This document shows positions 1-6,964 of a stretch of DNA of 13,508 bases, piece by piece. Within the stretch, counting starts at the first letter, position 1. Every line of letters starts with the position of its first letter. The position numbers and the translations under genes were made by a program. The DNA lies in assembly GCA_045650025.1 (NCBI GenBank), contig JAZRQR010000073.1:1-13508 (forward strand), in the 5' to 3' direction. This DNA is from SVQP01 sp045650025 (GTDB taxonomy: Bacteria > Bacillota > Clostridia > Oscillospirales > CAG-272). The notes under the pieces are model-generated. The model saw only the letters and a list, made by a program, of their open reading frames with translations, was not told the origin of the DNA and ran no database searches.

Positions 1-1860
1 GAAGTGTTCTCTGCAATGAGAGGACTGGCGCATAAATGTCCTGCGTTTGCCGATGCGCAAATGCTGATCGGTGCTTCTGACGTGAAGGCAACCCTGAAGA
101 GAAGTACCATTCATAGAAACATCGACGTCGAATGGATCGATCGTATCGAAGAGACCATTCCGTATCTTGATCTGATCGTGCGTAACCCCACGATCATGAT
201 CGAGGACGTGGACGAGATTTTGCCTGTTGAGCTTTCCCGTAACATTACTGAGAAGACCATCAAGCATCTTGCACAGCATACCAACATGATCCAGGCGATC
301 ACCGAGGACGACGAGGTCATTCCTCTTCAACTGTTAAACGTATATCACGAAGAAACGCTTCTGACTTATGAGAACAAGTTTATCAACACCCTTTTGGTGC
401 GACTGTCCGCATTTGTTGACAAGCGATACAAGCAGTTGCGCGGAGGGTGTGGAACAGAACGCGTATATCAGCTCAGATATTCGACTGAGTTTGAGCACTA
501 CGCGAGCGAATATGAGAACGACCGTAACCAGGCGAAGGTTCAACTGGCGATCGATCTGGCGTCTCCTTCCACGGACTTGACCGAAGCAGAGGCTGAGGCA
601 AACGAGCGTTACTTGAATGCCTTTACCAGACTGGAAAAGATCCACCGTGCGCTGGCGTCCTATATGTCGTCTCCGTACGTGCGTGCTCTTGGCAGAAACT
701 TTATCAGACCTCCCGTGATCCGCACCAACGCGATCTTGAAGAACAAGAACATGAAGGTGTGTCTCAACCTTTGGGAGTACCTGGAGAGCTACGACAAGGC
801 AGGCTTCTCCGCCGTTTGCGATGAATATACCGAGATCCCCTCGGATAACTACGTAAGCGACCTGTATTCCTCCATCGCTCTGCAGTATACCGATTTCTAT
901 TACGGTGTAGCAGAGGACTCCGAGAACAACAGAATTTTGGCAAAGCGTCGACTTTCTGAGGTGGTTCCGGACTTCGGATCGGAGTTCGACATCGAGGAGC
1001 TGGATGATTACCGTGTTTACGATTCGGAATACAAAAAGACCGTTCCCGTATCGCGATTGGCAAACAATCGCAAAAAGCTCTCGGAAGACGAGCGCCGCAT
1101 TCGCTTGGCGATCCTCGTATCGCTGAAGGCGGACGAAATTCTGTGGGCTCAAGAGCTTGAGCGCGAAGCAGAGGCTCGCCGCCTGGCAAGAGAAAAGCGT
1201 CTTGCAGAGGAAGAAGCGATTCGCCGCCGCGCTGAAGAAGAGGCTCGTCTGCGTGCTGAAGAAGAAGCACGTCTGCGTGCAGAAGAGGAAGCAAAGAGAC
1301 TTGCTGAGGAAGAAGCGAAGCGCCTTGCTGAAGAAGAGGCAAGAAGAGCAGCAGAAGAGGAAGCAAGAAGAATTGCTGAGGAAGAAGCAAGAATCGCAGC
1401 AGAAGAGGCGAGAAGAGCAGCAGAAGAAGCAAGACGTCTGGCTCAGGAAAAGGCTGATAAGCTTGCAGCTATTGAAAGAGATCTCGATGAGATGGCAAGA
1501 AACCTGGTTTCCGCGCCGCGTGTTGACCGTAGCAAGAGTGGCGACGATAAGCCTGAGTTCTATTACATGGATAGCGATCTGTCCAACGTGGAAGAGGGCA
1601 CTTACGTCTTGATTCCTTACACAAGACAGCAGTACATCGATCTTCCCAGAAAGAAGAAGAAGAGTGTCCAGACGTACGTCAGAAAGATGACCGATTACCG
1701 CGACGGAAGATATGCGCTCAAGCAATTGATGACGCAGGATACCACCAACCAGTACGTGATCAATCGTATCAAGGCACTGGAGGCACAGATCGCGGAAGAC
1801 GAAAAGGGCTTGCCGAATACTCCTCTTTGGGAATCTTGCATTGAACGTCTTAAGAGATGA
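1..1860 (+). CDS. Large uncharacterised protein with long charged coiled coil (5' end probably outside the window)
   Basis: The reading frame is open to the left edge. The first usable codon is a GTG at 4, with no room to judge a ribosome binding site, so the true start may lie upstream. At least 618 residues are visible. Residues 1-370 are a mixed globular region containing a Tyr-Glu-Asn-Lys-Phe-Ile stretch (about 122-127) that recalls the ENRF motif of DUF2357-type proteins of Clostridia; this similarity is from memory and weak. Residues about 380-500 form a highly charged, uninterrupted helix built from near-identical octapeptides (AEEEARRL-like), predicted to be a long coiled coil. A globular tail of about 115 residues follows, with a basic patch near 549-553. 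No signal peptide or membrane segment is seen, so it is probably cytoplasmic. Its stop overlaps the start of the signal peptidase gene (ATGA), indicating translational coupling. Function unknown. Confidence 0.8.
   Translation, partial: EVFSAMRGLAHKCPAFADAQMLIGASDVKATLKRSTIHRNIDVEWIDRIEETIPYLDLIVRNPTIMIEDVDEILPVELSRNITEKTIKHLAQHTNMIQAITEDDEVIPLQLLNVYHEETLLTYENKFINTLLVRLSAFVDKRYKQLRGGCGTERVYQLRYSTEFEHYASEYENDRNQAKVQLAIDLASPSTDLTEAEAEANERYLNAFTRLEKIHRALASYMSSPYVRALGRNFIRPPVIRTNAILKNKNMKVCLNLWEYLESYDKAGFSAVCDEYTEIPSDNYVSDLYSSIALQYTDFYYGVAEDSENNRILAKRRLSEVVPDFGSEFDIEELDDYRVYDSEYKKTVPVSRLANNRKKLSEDERRIRLAILVSLKADEILWAQELEREAEARRLAREKRLAEEEAIRRRAEEEARLRAEEEARLRAEEEAKRLAEEEAKRLAEEEARRAAEEEARRIAEEEARIAAEEARRAAEEARRLAQEKADKLAAIERDLDEMARNLVSAPRVDRSKSGDDKPEFYYMDSDLSNVEEGTYVLIPYTRQQYIDLPRKKKKSVQTYVRKMTDYRDGRYALKQLMTQDTTNQYVINRIKALEAQIAEDEKGLPNTPLWESCIERLKR
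1204..1443 (+). repeat. Degenerate 24-bp tandem repeats encoding AEEEARxx octapeptides
   Basis: About ten imperfect units encode variants of Ala-Glu-Glu-Glu-Ala-Arg/Lys-Arg/Leu-X (residues about 401-480 of the first protein). The last units are shortened to seven residues. The DNA copies differ mainly at synonymous positions (gaa/gag, aga/cgt/cgc), so the peptide pattern is better kept than the DNA. This suggests selection for a charged coiled-coil rod rather than a fresh duplication. Confidence 0.85.
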
Positions 1861-2480
1861 ACCGTACCCAGAAACTAATCACCATTTTTAAGAAGATCGC
1901 ATCCATCTCGTGGTGGGTGGCAACCATTTTAGTCGTAATATTCATAGGATATATTATGGCGTCGAAGATCAGGGGAGAAATCCCCTACTTCTTCGGATAT
2001 TCTGTTATGAATATCGTGAGCGGAAGCATGGAAGATACGATTCCGGAAGGATCGTACATTTTGATCAAGAAGGTTGATGCAACCGAGGTCCGTAATGGCG
2101 ACATTATCTGCTTTTACTCCGACGACCCCGCAATCAAGGGTTATCCCAACACACACAAGGTGGTGGAAGATCCGATATACGGGGAAAACGGTATCGAATT
2201 CGTCACCAAAGGGGATGCAAATCCTCGCAAGGACGATTATACCGCTAAGGGAGATAAGCTGATTGGCAGGCACGTGACAAATTTGAATATGCTGACTGAC
2301 TTTAGCGAAATGCTGGAAGGAAAGGGCATTATCATCATTTCCACGGTGCTGGTTGTCTTGTGCGGAGCCGTTATGATCGCTTCTGTATTTGTAAATCTTT
2401 CCTCGAAGGATTCCGACGGGGAATCCGAGCAGCAGGAAGCGCAATCACAAGAGACGCATTCCGATACCCCTGATGAGTGA
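1857..2480 (+). CDS. sipW: Type I signal peptidase, SipW/ER (Ser-His) type
   Basis: A 207-residue membrane peptidase predicted to cleave signal peptides from exported proteins on the outer face of the membrane. A membrane anchor lies at about 18-37. It is followed by the catalytic box Ser-Gly-Ser-Met (55-58, Ser57 the expected nucleophile), then Asn-Gly-Asp at 80-82. The second box, Thr-His-Lys-Val (99-102), has His100 where bacterial LepB-type enzymes use Lys, placing the protein in the archaeal/ER/SipW branch. Lys-Gly-Asp-Ala-Asn (118-122) and Asp126 supply the conserved acidic residues. A second membrane helix at about 155-178 and an acidic, Gln/Glu/Ser-rich tail follow. It overlaps the upstream gene by 4 nt and lacks an obvious ribosome site, so it is probably translated by coupling. 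SipW relatives usually serve dedicated substrates such as TasA in Bacillus; no such substrate is visible here. The symbol denotes family only. Confidence 0.9.
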   Translation: MNRTQKLITIFKKIASISWWVATILVVIFIGYIMASKIRGEIPYFFGYSVMNIVSGSMEDTIPEGSYILIKKVDATEVRNGDIICFYSDDPAIKGYPNTHKVVEDPIYGENGIEFVTKGDANPRKDDYTAKGDKLIGRHVTNLNMLTDFSEMLEGKGIIIISTVLVVLCGAVMIASVFVNLSSKDSDGESEQQEAQSQETHSDTPDE

Positions 2481-2507
2481 AAAAATAAATGAAAGGACGA
2501 ATTGGAT

Positions 2508-4784
2508 ATGGCAAAAAAACTTAACGGCAAAAAGTTGGTTAAGCATGTTGAAATTATGTCTATCTGCATGGTAGCAGTATTCCTTACCATTTATTTGATC
2601 ACGATCGTTTCAACATCGTCTGCATATCAAACGGAAATGGCAGCCAAGGAAGCGCTTGCCAATTTCGCCCAGGATATGGAGCAGGTTTCCGCACCGGCAG
2701 AGGCGCATGCAGAGCGGCTCTACGCAATCGCGGAGCAGCTCGCGTATGCAGACACGGTGGATGAGATCTCGCAGGTGTTTGCGGCATATCAAGGCGATAC
2801 GTCGGTCGGCGCTTTGCGTTATCTGTCCCGTGGAGTTGCGTATACGTATGGCGAGTCCGGTGTTCAACAATTCAACGGATTGGATGAAGAGGTTCTGGCT
2901 ATGGCGCAGGACGACAAAGCAGGGAACAGCTCGGTATATTACGATAGCGTGCTGAGAATGAACTGCGTTGCGTTTTACGTTCCTGTACACGGTTCAGATC
3001 TGATCGACTCTCTGATCTCCGTAGTACCCTACAGAGACGTTGTAAGCGTTGGTGAAACGCTTCGCGAGAATACCACCGCGGCTGTAATCGTGGGACAAAA
3101 GGGTGACGTCTGGTCCGTGATCACGAAGGACGGCTTTGAGTATAACCTGACAGCCAACGTATTTGACTGCCTCAAGGACATGACGCAGGACAGAGATACC
3201 TCTGATGCCGTCAATAACTTCATGTATAAGGGCGAGCAGGGAACGCTGGAATTCGCACATTCCGCGGGCAACTACACGCTTGTCGTGGAGCCGATCGATT
3301 CGCTGGACGGCCAGCTGTTCTTGGTAACCATGAGCAAGAGTGATGAGCTGCTCCCCGTACAGTACGACTACGTAGGACACATGACCATTGTCCTGATCGT
3401 AGCGATTGTCGTGCTGGTATTTAGTATCATTTTTGCACTCACCTTCTACCACAGAGTAGAGAAGGCAGTCGAGTCCGTGAATCTGACCGATCCCGTTCTG
3501 GAATGTCCCAATATTGAAGGCTTTAAGAAGCAGGTTACCGATTTGCTGCCTCAAAAGAATAACGGCTACGCAGTCGTTGTTTGCAGCTTGAGAAGATTCC
3601 GCTTTATTGAAGACCAATACGGTGCTAAGGAAACGGTCAATCTTTTGAAGTATATCAAGGAGATCCTGACGTCGGTTTGCGGTGAGAACGAGGTCTTCGG
3701 CTATGCCGGTGACGGCAAGTTCGTCATGTTCCAGGATTTCAGAAATGAAACGTTGTTCCGCAACCGCCTGGCGGTTATGGAGGGCGTTATCAATAAGTAC
3801 GATCTGCTCAAGGACAATCAAGTCAAGGTGCAGATTGCAGCAGGTGTCTACATCATCAACGCAGATAAGCGCAGAACTGTTTCGGATATGATCGACTGCG
3901 CATCCATCGTTTGCGATGATGCAAAGAATCAGCCTGACGTTCCGTATCTGATCTATACCGACATAGTTCGTGAAAAGATCAATCAGAACGAGCACATGGA
4001 AGCGCGTATGGAAGCTGCGCTGGGAAGTAACGAGTTCCGTCTCTTCCTGCAGCCCAAGTACAACGTAGAAAGAGATGAGGTCGACAGTGCCGAGGCGCTG
4101 GTTCGTTGGTTCGACTACCAAAAGGGTGACTACCGTTATCCCGCTGAGTTTATCAGCCTGTTTGAGTCCAACGGCTTCATCGTGCAGATGGACCATTTCA
4201 TCTACCTTGAGGTATTGAAGTATCTCAGTGAAGCAAAGGCAAAGGGCGATAAGGTCGTTCCGATTTCCGTCAACGTCTCCCGCGTAACCGCGGCAAGCCC
4301 GGACTTCGTAAACTTCTACGTAGGAAACAAGAACCGTTACATGATCGATGATGATATGATCACTCTGGAGTTTACCGAGTCGTACGCAACAGAGGACTAC
4401 CAGAAGCTCGCCGAGATTATCGGTGCGCTTCACAAGGAAGGCATTCGCTGCTCGATCGACGACTTCGGCGTTGGCTATTCCTCCTTCCGCATCCTTAAGG
4501 AGCTGGAAATGGATGAGCTTAAGCTGGACCGTCTGTTCCTGTCAAAGGGCGTTGACGTGACGCGTGATGACAAGATCATTGCCACCATTACCGAGCTGGC
4601 ACAGAGCTGTGGAATGACCGTAATCATGGAGGGCGTTGAAACCAAGGAAATGTACGAACGTGTCGTGCAGATGGGTATCGGCGTTATTCAGGGCTACTAT
4701 TACGCAAAGGCAATTTCGCTTGAAGAATTCAAAATCTTTATTAAGAGTAACACCTCGATTCGCTATAAAGCGATCGTCAAATAA
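2508..4784 (+). CDS. Membrane sensor protein with degenerate GGDEF and intact EAL domain (predicted c-di-GMP phosphodiesterase)
   Basis: I chose the ATG at 2508 because GAAAGGA (2491-2497) sits 10 nt upstream; an in-frame TTG at 2502 is too close to it. The product is 758 residues. Order: helix 16-36; an extracellular sensor region of about 250 residues, plausibly Cache-like; helix 290-313; a GGDEF-fold domain (about 353-480) whose signature reads Ala-Gly-Asp-Gly-Lys (400-404), so cyclase activity is not expected; and an EAL domain (about 490-750). The EAL domain keeps Glu-Ala-Leu (529-531), Asn589, Glu621 of EFTES, Asp-Asp-Phe-Gly (651-654), Lys672, Glu708 and Glu711 of EGVET, and Gln728, matching the metal- and substrate-binding set of active phosphodiesterases. 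It likely lowers c-di-GMP in response to an external signal. It lies 27 nt after the peptidase gene, probably in one operon, and is closed by a terminator. Confidence 0.93.
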   Translation: MAKKLNGKKLVKHVEIMSICMVAVFLTIYLITIVSTSSAYQTEMAAKEALANFAQDMEQVSAPAEAHAERLYAIAEQLAYADTVDEISQVFAAYQGDTSVGALRYLSRGVAYTYGESGVQQFNGLDEEVLAMAQDDKAGNSSVYYDSVLRMNCVAFYVPVHGSDLIDSLISVVPYRDVVSVGETLRENTTAAVIVGQKGDVWSVITKDGFEYNLTANVFDCLKDMTQDRDTSDAVNNFMYKGEQGTLEFAHSAGNYTLVVEPIDSLDGQLFLVTMSKSDELLPVQYDYVGHMTIVLIVAIVVLVFSIIFALTFYHRVEKAVESVNLTDPVLECPNIEGFKKQVTDLLPQKNNGYAVVVCSLRRFRFIEDQYGAKETVNLLKYIKEILTSVCGENEVFGYAGDGKFVMFQDFRNETLFRNRLAVMEGVINKYDLLKDNQVKVQIAAGVYIINADKRRTVSDMIDCASIVCDDAKNQPDVPYLIYTDIVREKINQNEHMEARMEAALGSNEFRLFLQPKYNVERDEVDSAEALVRWFDYQKGDYRYPAEFISLFESNGFIVQMDHFIYLEVLKYLSEAKAKGDKVVPISVNVSRVTAASPDFVNFYVGNKNRYMIDDDMITLEFTESYATEDYQKLAEIIGALHKEGIRCSIDDFGVGYSSFRILKELEMDELKLDRLFLSKGVDVTRDDKIIATITELAQSCGMTVIMEGVETKEMYERVVQMGIGVIQGYYYAKAISLEEFKIFIKSNTSIRYKAIVK

Positions 4785-4787
4785 CTA

Positions 4788-4829
4788 TAAAAATGTCCCG
4801 CAATGCAGCCAGCATTGCGGGGCATTTTT
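4788..4829 (+). terminator. Rho-independent terminator after the GGDEF/EAL gene
   Basis: A GC-rich hairpin pairs about 4791-4806 with 4812-4827 around a 5-nt loop (4807-4811). The core GCAATGC/GCATTGC is extended by three G:C pairs and an A/T flank. It ends in a run of five T and begins a few bases after the stop codon, which separates the left block from the agr block. Confidence 0.9.
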
Positions 4830-4840
4830 GTGCAAATCGG

Positions 4841-4867
4841 TTGCATTTCACGAAAAAGATAATGCAA
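4841..4867. promoter_or_regulatory. Inverted repeat upstream of the agr promoter, possible operator
   Basis: TTGCATT (4841-4847) and AATGCAA (4861-4867) are perfect inverted copies separated by 13 nt, so the half-site centres are 20 bp apart, about two helical turns. The element ends 47 nt before the -35 hexamer, a position typical of activator sites. It is a short repeat in AT-rich DNA and may be chance. Confidence 0.35.
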
Positions 4868-4914
4868 GTTTACAAATCGTTCATATATGTTTGCGCTTTG
4901 TGTCGAAAACCAGG

Positions 4915-4943
4915 TTGACAAGCGTGTATAAACATGCTATAAT
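4915..4943 (+). promoter_or_regulatory. Consensus sigma-A promoter for the agr operon
   Basis: A perfect -35 TTGACA (4915-4920) and a perfect -10 TATAAT (4938-4943) are separated by exactly 17 nt. Transcription would start near 4950, leaving a leader of about 115 nt before the ATG at 5066. Full consensus predicts strong basal expression. Confidence 0.88.
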
Positions 4944-4967
4944 ATGCATGTATATACCTGTATCGAT

Positions 4968-5035
4968 TTTTTATTCGAGGCAGGAAGCGGTTTTTATTCG
5001 TTTCGTGTAGTGTACGGTGCATTCCGTGTACGTGC
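4968..5035 (+). repeat. Two pairs of short direct repeats in the agr leader
   Basis: TTTTTATTCG occurs at 4968-4977 and exactly again at 4991-5000 (23-bp period). Just downstream, GTGTACGGTGC (5010-5020) is nearly repeated as GTGTACGTGC (5026-5035). All lie between the predicted transcription start and the first gene, so they could act in DNA (regulator binding) or in the leader RNA. Confidence 0.5.
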
Positions 5036-5065
5036 TTGAAATCATACCAAAGGGAGCGAACGTTC

Positions 5066-5629
5066 ATGTTAATATTTATTCTGATTCCTTTTGTAATTGC
5101 ACGTATCAAGGGTTATCGCGTGTGGCGCGTGTTCCGCGTGCCGGATTTGTATCCTTTCCTGGCTGCTTGCGCAGTGCATGGCTTCTTTGTCATGAACGCC
5201 TGGATGGGGAATCACAGCTTTGTAAAGTACGCAGCGATCTTGCAGTATTTCATGATCATCACGTTGGTGCTTCCGGTGGTGCTGCGCCGCATCTTCGTTC
5301 CTACGATGGTGGGCGTTGGTCTGACCTTTGCAGGCACCATGATGAATAAAATTGCAATCAACGCGAATGATGGAAAAATGCCGGTGTATCCTACCGTATC
5401 CAAATGGATCGGGTTTTATAAGGAAGGTCAATTGGACGGCACGATTGATGATCTGCACGTTTTGGCGGGCAGCAGCACCAAGTTGTTCCTGTTGACGGAT
5501 TACTTTGATTTCGGAACTTGCGTGTTAAGCCCCGGTGATTTGTTGATCCATTCCTTTGCATCTATCATCATCTACTATTCGATCAAGGCGGTTTGTAAGC
5601 CGATTGATAGCCCTGTGGTAGAGGGGTAA
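5066..5629 (+). CDS. DUF5317-like membrane protein, first gene of the agr operon
   Basis: A 187-residue membrane protein of unknown function. I chose the ATG at 5066 because AAGGGAG (5050-5056) lies 9 nt upstream; a longer frame from a TTG at 5036 has no such site. Hydrophobic helices are visible at about 1-13, 28-45, 57-72, 80-97 and 155-172. The middle carries Asn-Asp-Gly-Lys-Met-Pro-Val (101-107), then His131 and a Thr-Lys-Leu-Phe-Leu-Leu-Thr-Asp stretch (138-145). Near the end, Leu-Ser-Pro-Gly-Asp-Leu-Leu (154-160) stands before the last helix. This arrangement resembles DUF5317 (NGGxMPV ... T-x-L-x-x-LGD ... SIGDVLI). It is the first gene after the consensus promoter and precedes the AgrC-like sensor and agrB. 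The position suggests a role in pheromone production, export or sensing, but the family has no function I can name. Confidence 0.75.
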   Translation: MLIFILIPFVIARIKGYRVWRVFRVPDLYPFLAACAVHGFFVMNAWMGNHSFVKYAAILQYFMIITLVLPVVLRRIFVPTMVGVGLTFAGTMMNKIAINANDGKMPVYPTVSKWIGFYKEGQLDGTIDDLHVLAGSSTKLFLLTDYFDFGTCVLSPGDLLIHSFASIIIYYSIKAVCKPIDSPVVEG

Positions 5630-5653
5630 GTACAGGAAAGGTTGGTTTTTGCC

Positions 5654-6199
5654 ATGGTTGGGAAATATTTGCTCTTCATTTTAGCAGATATTGTATTCGG
5701 ATATATGCTCCAGGCAATGGGATGCGCTATCTGTCTGTTTACGGTAACGAACCAATCGCTCAACACCCGTAAATTCTGGATCACTACCGCAATCTTTGCA
5801 GCAATTGCAATTGCTATTCGTATGTCGTACAACTTGAAGCTGATCGACTTCGGCTTCCATACGATCATTATTTGGACACTCTTTATCATAGTTGCGCTTG
5901 GTTATAACAAGCTGCCTGCGATGAGATCTATTTGCAGCATTCTTTTGGGCGGCGTCATTATCTCCGCTACGGAGGTGCTGACCGCAGGCGCTCTGATCCT
6001 GGTGTACGGTGACGAAACGTTCACGCAGATGATGAACAACACCAAGACTTTGGAGGGTATGACCATCAAATCTGCCAGCGGTGTCCCCGCGAATATCTTG
6101 TTTGTTTTGGCTGTTTTGATGTTCTATTTTGTAAAAAAAGGCATAAAAAAGAGAGCAGAACTGGCAAAAGAAGCACCTGCGGAGATATCCGACACATAA
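5654..6199 (+). CDS. Polytopic membrane protein resembling the AgrC sensor domain, without a kinase
   Basis: A 181-residue membrane protein starting at the ATG at 5654, 12 nt after AGGAAAGG (5634-5641); a TTG at 5642 touches that site and is unlikely. Five hydrophobic helices are visible at about 4-28, 42-56, 62-82, 93-117 and 144-162, and the chain ends in a short charged tail. The Phe-Gly-Phe-His-Thr-Ile-Ile motif (66-72) and the Glu-containing fourth helix resemble the membrane half of AgrC-type pheromone-sensing kinases in Clostridia, as I recall them. No dimerisation/phosphoacceptor or ATPase domain follows in any frame before agrB, so this is not a broken kinase inside the window. It may be a stand-alone receptor, an immunity or accessory factor, or a subunit that couples to another membrane protein. 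The family assignment is tentative; the membrane topology is clear. Confidence 0.72.
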   Translation: MVGKYLLFILADIVFGYMLQAMGCAICLFTVTNQSLNTRKFWITTAIFAAIAIAIRMSYNLKLIDFGFHTIIIWTLFIIVALGYNKLPAMRSICSILLGGVIISATEVLTAGALILVYGDETFTQMMNNTKTLEGMTIKSASGVPANILFVLAVLMFYFVKKGIKKRAELAKEAPAEISDT

Positions 6200-6254
6200 G
6201 TTTTTATAAGATAAGACGTTACTTACCCGCTTTGGAAGGAAAAATTGGTTTTTT

Positions 6255-6896
6255 ATGGAACGCTTAGCAAAAAAAATTGCTGAAACAATAGGAGAATCCT
6301 TAGGGCAATCCGATGAGGACGTTGCGGTCGTTGCATACGGTCTGATTGGTATTTTGCAGTTTACGGCGATCTTCCTGTTAGCATCTGTCATTGGCTCTGC
6401 ATGTTCCTTTTGGCTTGAAGTCGTCGTCGTGTTCTTGTCCGTTGGCTTCTTACGCCGCTTGACCGGTGGAGCACATTCCGGTGGAATTTATAGTTGTCTG
6501 ATCTATAGTGTCTTCTTTGTTTGTACCATATCGGCAATTTCGGCATTTGCATTGCCGTCTCTGCCTTTCGTTGCCAACTGTGCCATCGTCGGAGCTGTAT
6601 TTTTATTCGCTTACGTTATGGTAGCACTCAAGGCACCCGTCGCACCGCCTAATAAGCCCTGCAGAAGCGAGGCGAAGAGAAAGCGACTGCGCAAAGGTGC
6701 GTTCATTGTACTGACCGCGTTTTTGGCGACCATTGTGCTTGCACTCATTTTCAAGGATGCATGGCACAAGCTGTACTCCCTTGCAATGGCGTTGACGTTG
6801 TCCACGTTGTGGCAAATTACTATGATGACCAAGCCCGGTCATAAGTTTATCGCGTTTTTCGACGGATTGTTTTCCAGAAAGGAAAGCGCAAAATAA
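6255..6896 (+). CDS. agrB: AgrB, accessory gene regulator B (pheromone-processing membrane endopeptidase)
   Basis: A 213-residue membrane cysteine endopeptidase that trims the C-terminal tail of AgrD and forms the thiolactone ring of the autoinducing peptide. The hallmark Arg-Arg-Leu-Thr-Gly-Gly-Ala-His (67-74) is followed by Cys81. The His74/Cys81 pair has the same 7-residue spacing as the catalytic His77/Cys84 of Staphylococcus aureus AgrB. Hydrophobic helices lie at about 24-46, 50-65, 82-103, 107-125, 149-166 and 172-190. The Ala-Pro-Val-Ala-Pro-Pro-Asn-Lys-Pro loop (127-135) and the following basic segment (140-147) are typical of clostridial AgrB. GGAAGGA (6234-6240) lies 14 nt before the ATG at 6255, a rather long spacing that predicts moderate translation. 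It is the third gene after the consensus promoter, and agrD follows after 68 nt. Confidence 0.96.
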   Translation: MERLAKKIAETIGESLGQSDEDVAVVAYGLIGILQFTAIFLLASVIGSACSFWLEVVVVFLSVGFLRRLTGGAHSGGIYSCLIYSVFFVCTISAISAFALPSLPFVANCAIVGAVFLFAYVMVALKAPVAPPNKPCRSEAKRKRLRKGAFIVLTAFLATIVLALIFKDAWHKLYSLAMALTLSTLWQITMMTKPGHKFIAFFDGLFSRKESAK

Positions 6897-6903
6897 TTTT
6901 CGG

Positions 6904-6933
6904 TATCTATCCACTTAATAAAGTGGGTTGATA
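6904..6933 (+). promoter_or_regulatory. Stem-loop in the agrB-agrD intergenic RNA
   Basis: CCACTT (6911-6916) pairs with AAGTGG (6921-6926) around an AATA loop. The stem can be extended outward by TATC/GATA and one A:T and one G:T pair, with a single T:T mismatch. No T-run follows, so it is unlikely to be a terminator. It could be an mRNA processing or stabilising element that raises agrD over agrB. Confidence 0.5.
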
Positions 6934-6948
6934 TAAAATATTTTCGGG

Positions 6949-6956
6949 AAAGGAGG
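6949..6956 (+). promoter_or_regulatory. Consensus ribosome binding site of agrD
   Basis: AAAGGAGG lies 8 nt before the ATG at 6965. It is the strongest Shine-Dalgarno match in the agr block and fixes the start of this short gene. It suggests that the pheromone precursor is made in excess of its processing enzyme. Confidence 0.85.
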
Positions 6957-6964
6957 ATCCTGGT

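Noticed and set aside
334..1725. A 463-codon open frame on the - strand opposite the coiled-coil gene
   Set aside because: Its Phe/Cys/Leu-rich run is simply the antisense of the Glu/Ala/Arg repeats, and it has no family features.
2502..2507. TTG at 2502 as the start of the GGDEF/EAL gene
   Set aside because: It lies only 4 nt after the GAAAGGA ribosome site, whereas the ATG at 2508 has normal spacing.
2994..4433. A 479-codon open frame on the - strand opposite the GGDEF/EAL gene
   Set aside because: It is antisense to conserved EAL motifs, has no ribosome site and no recognisable domain.
4785..5065. A c-di-GMP (GEMM) riboswitch in the agr leader, expected given the neighbouring enzymes
   Set aside because: I could not find the conserved GEMM-I core or its tetraloop-receptor pattern by eye; only short direct repeats are present. 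A covariance search would settle it.
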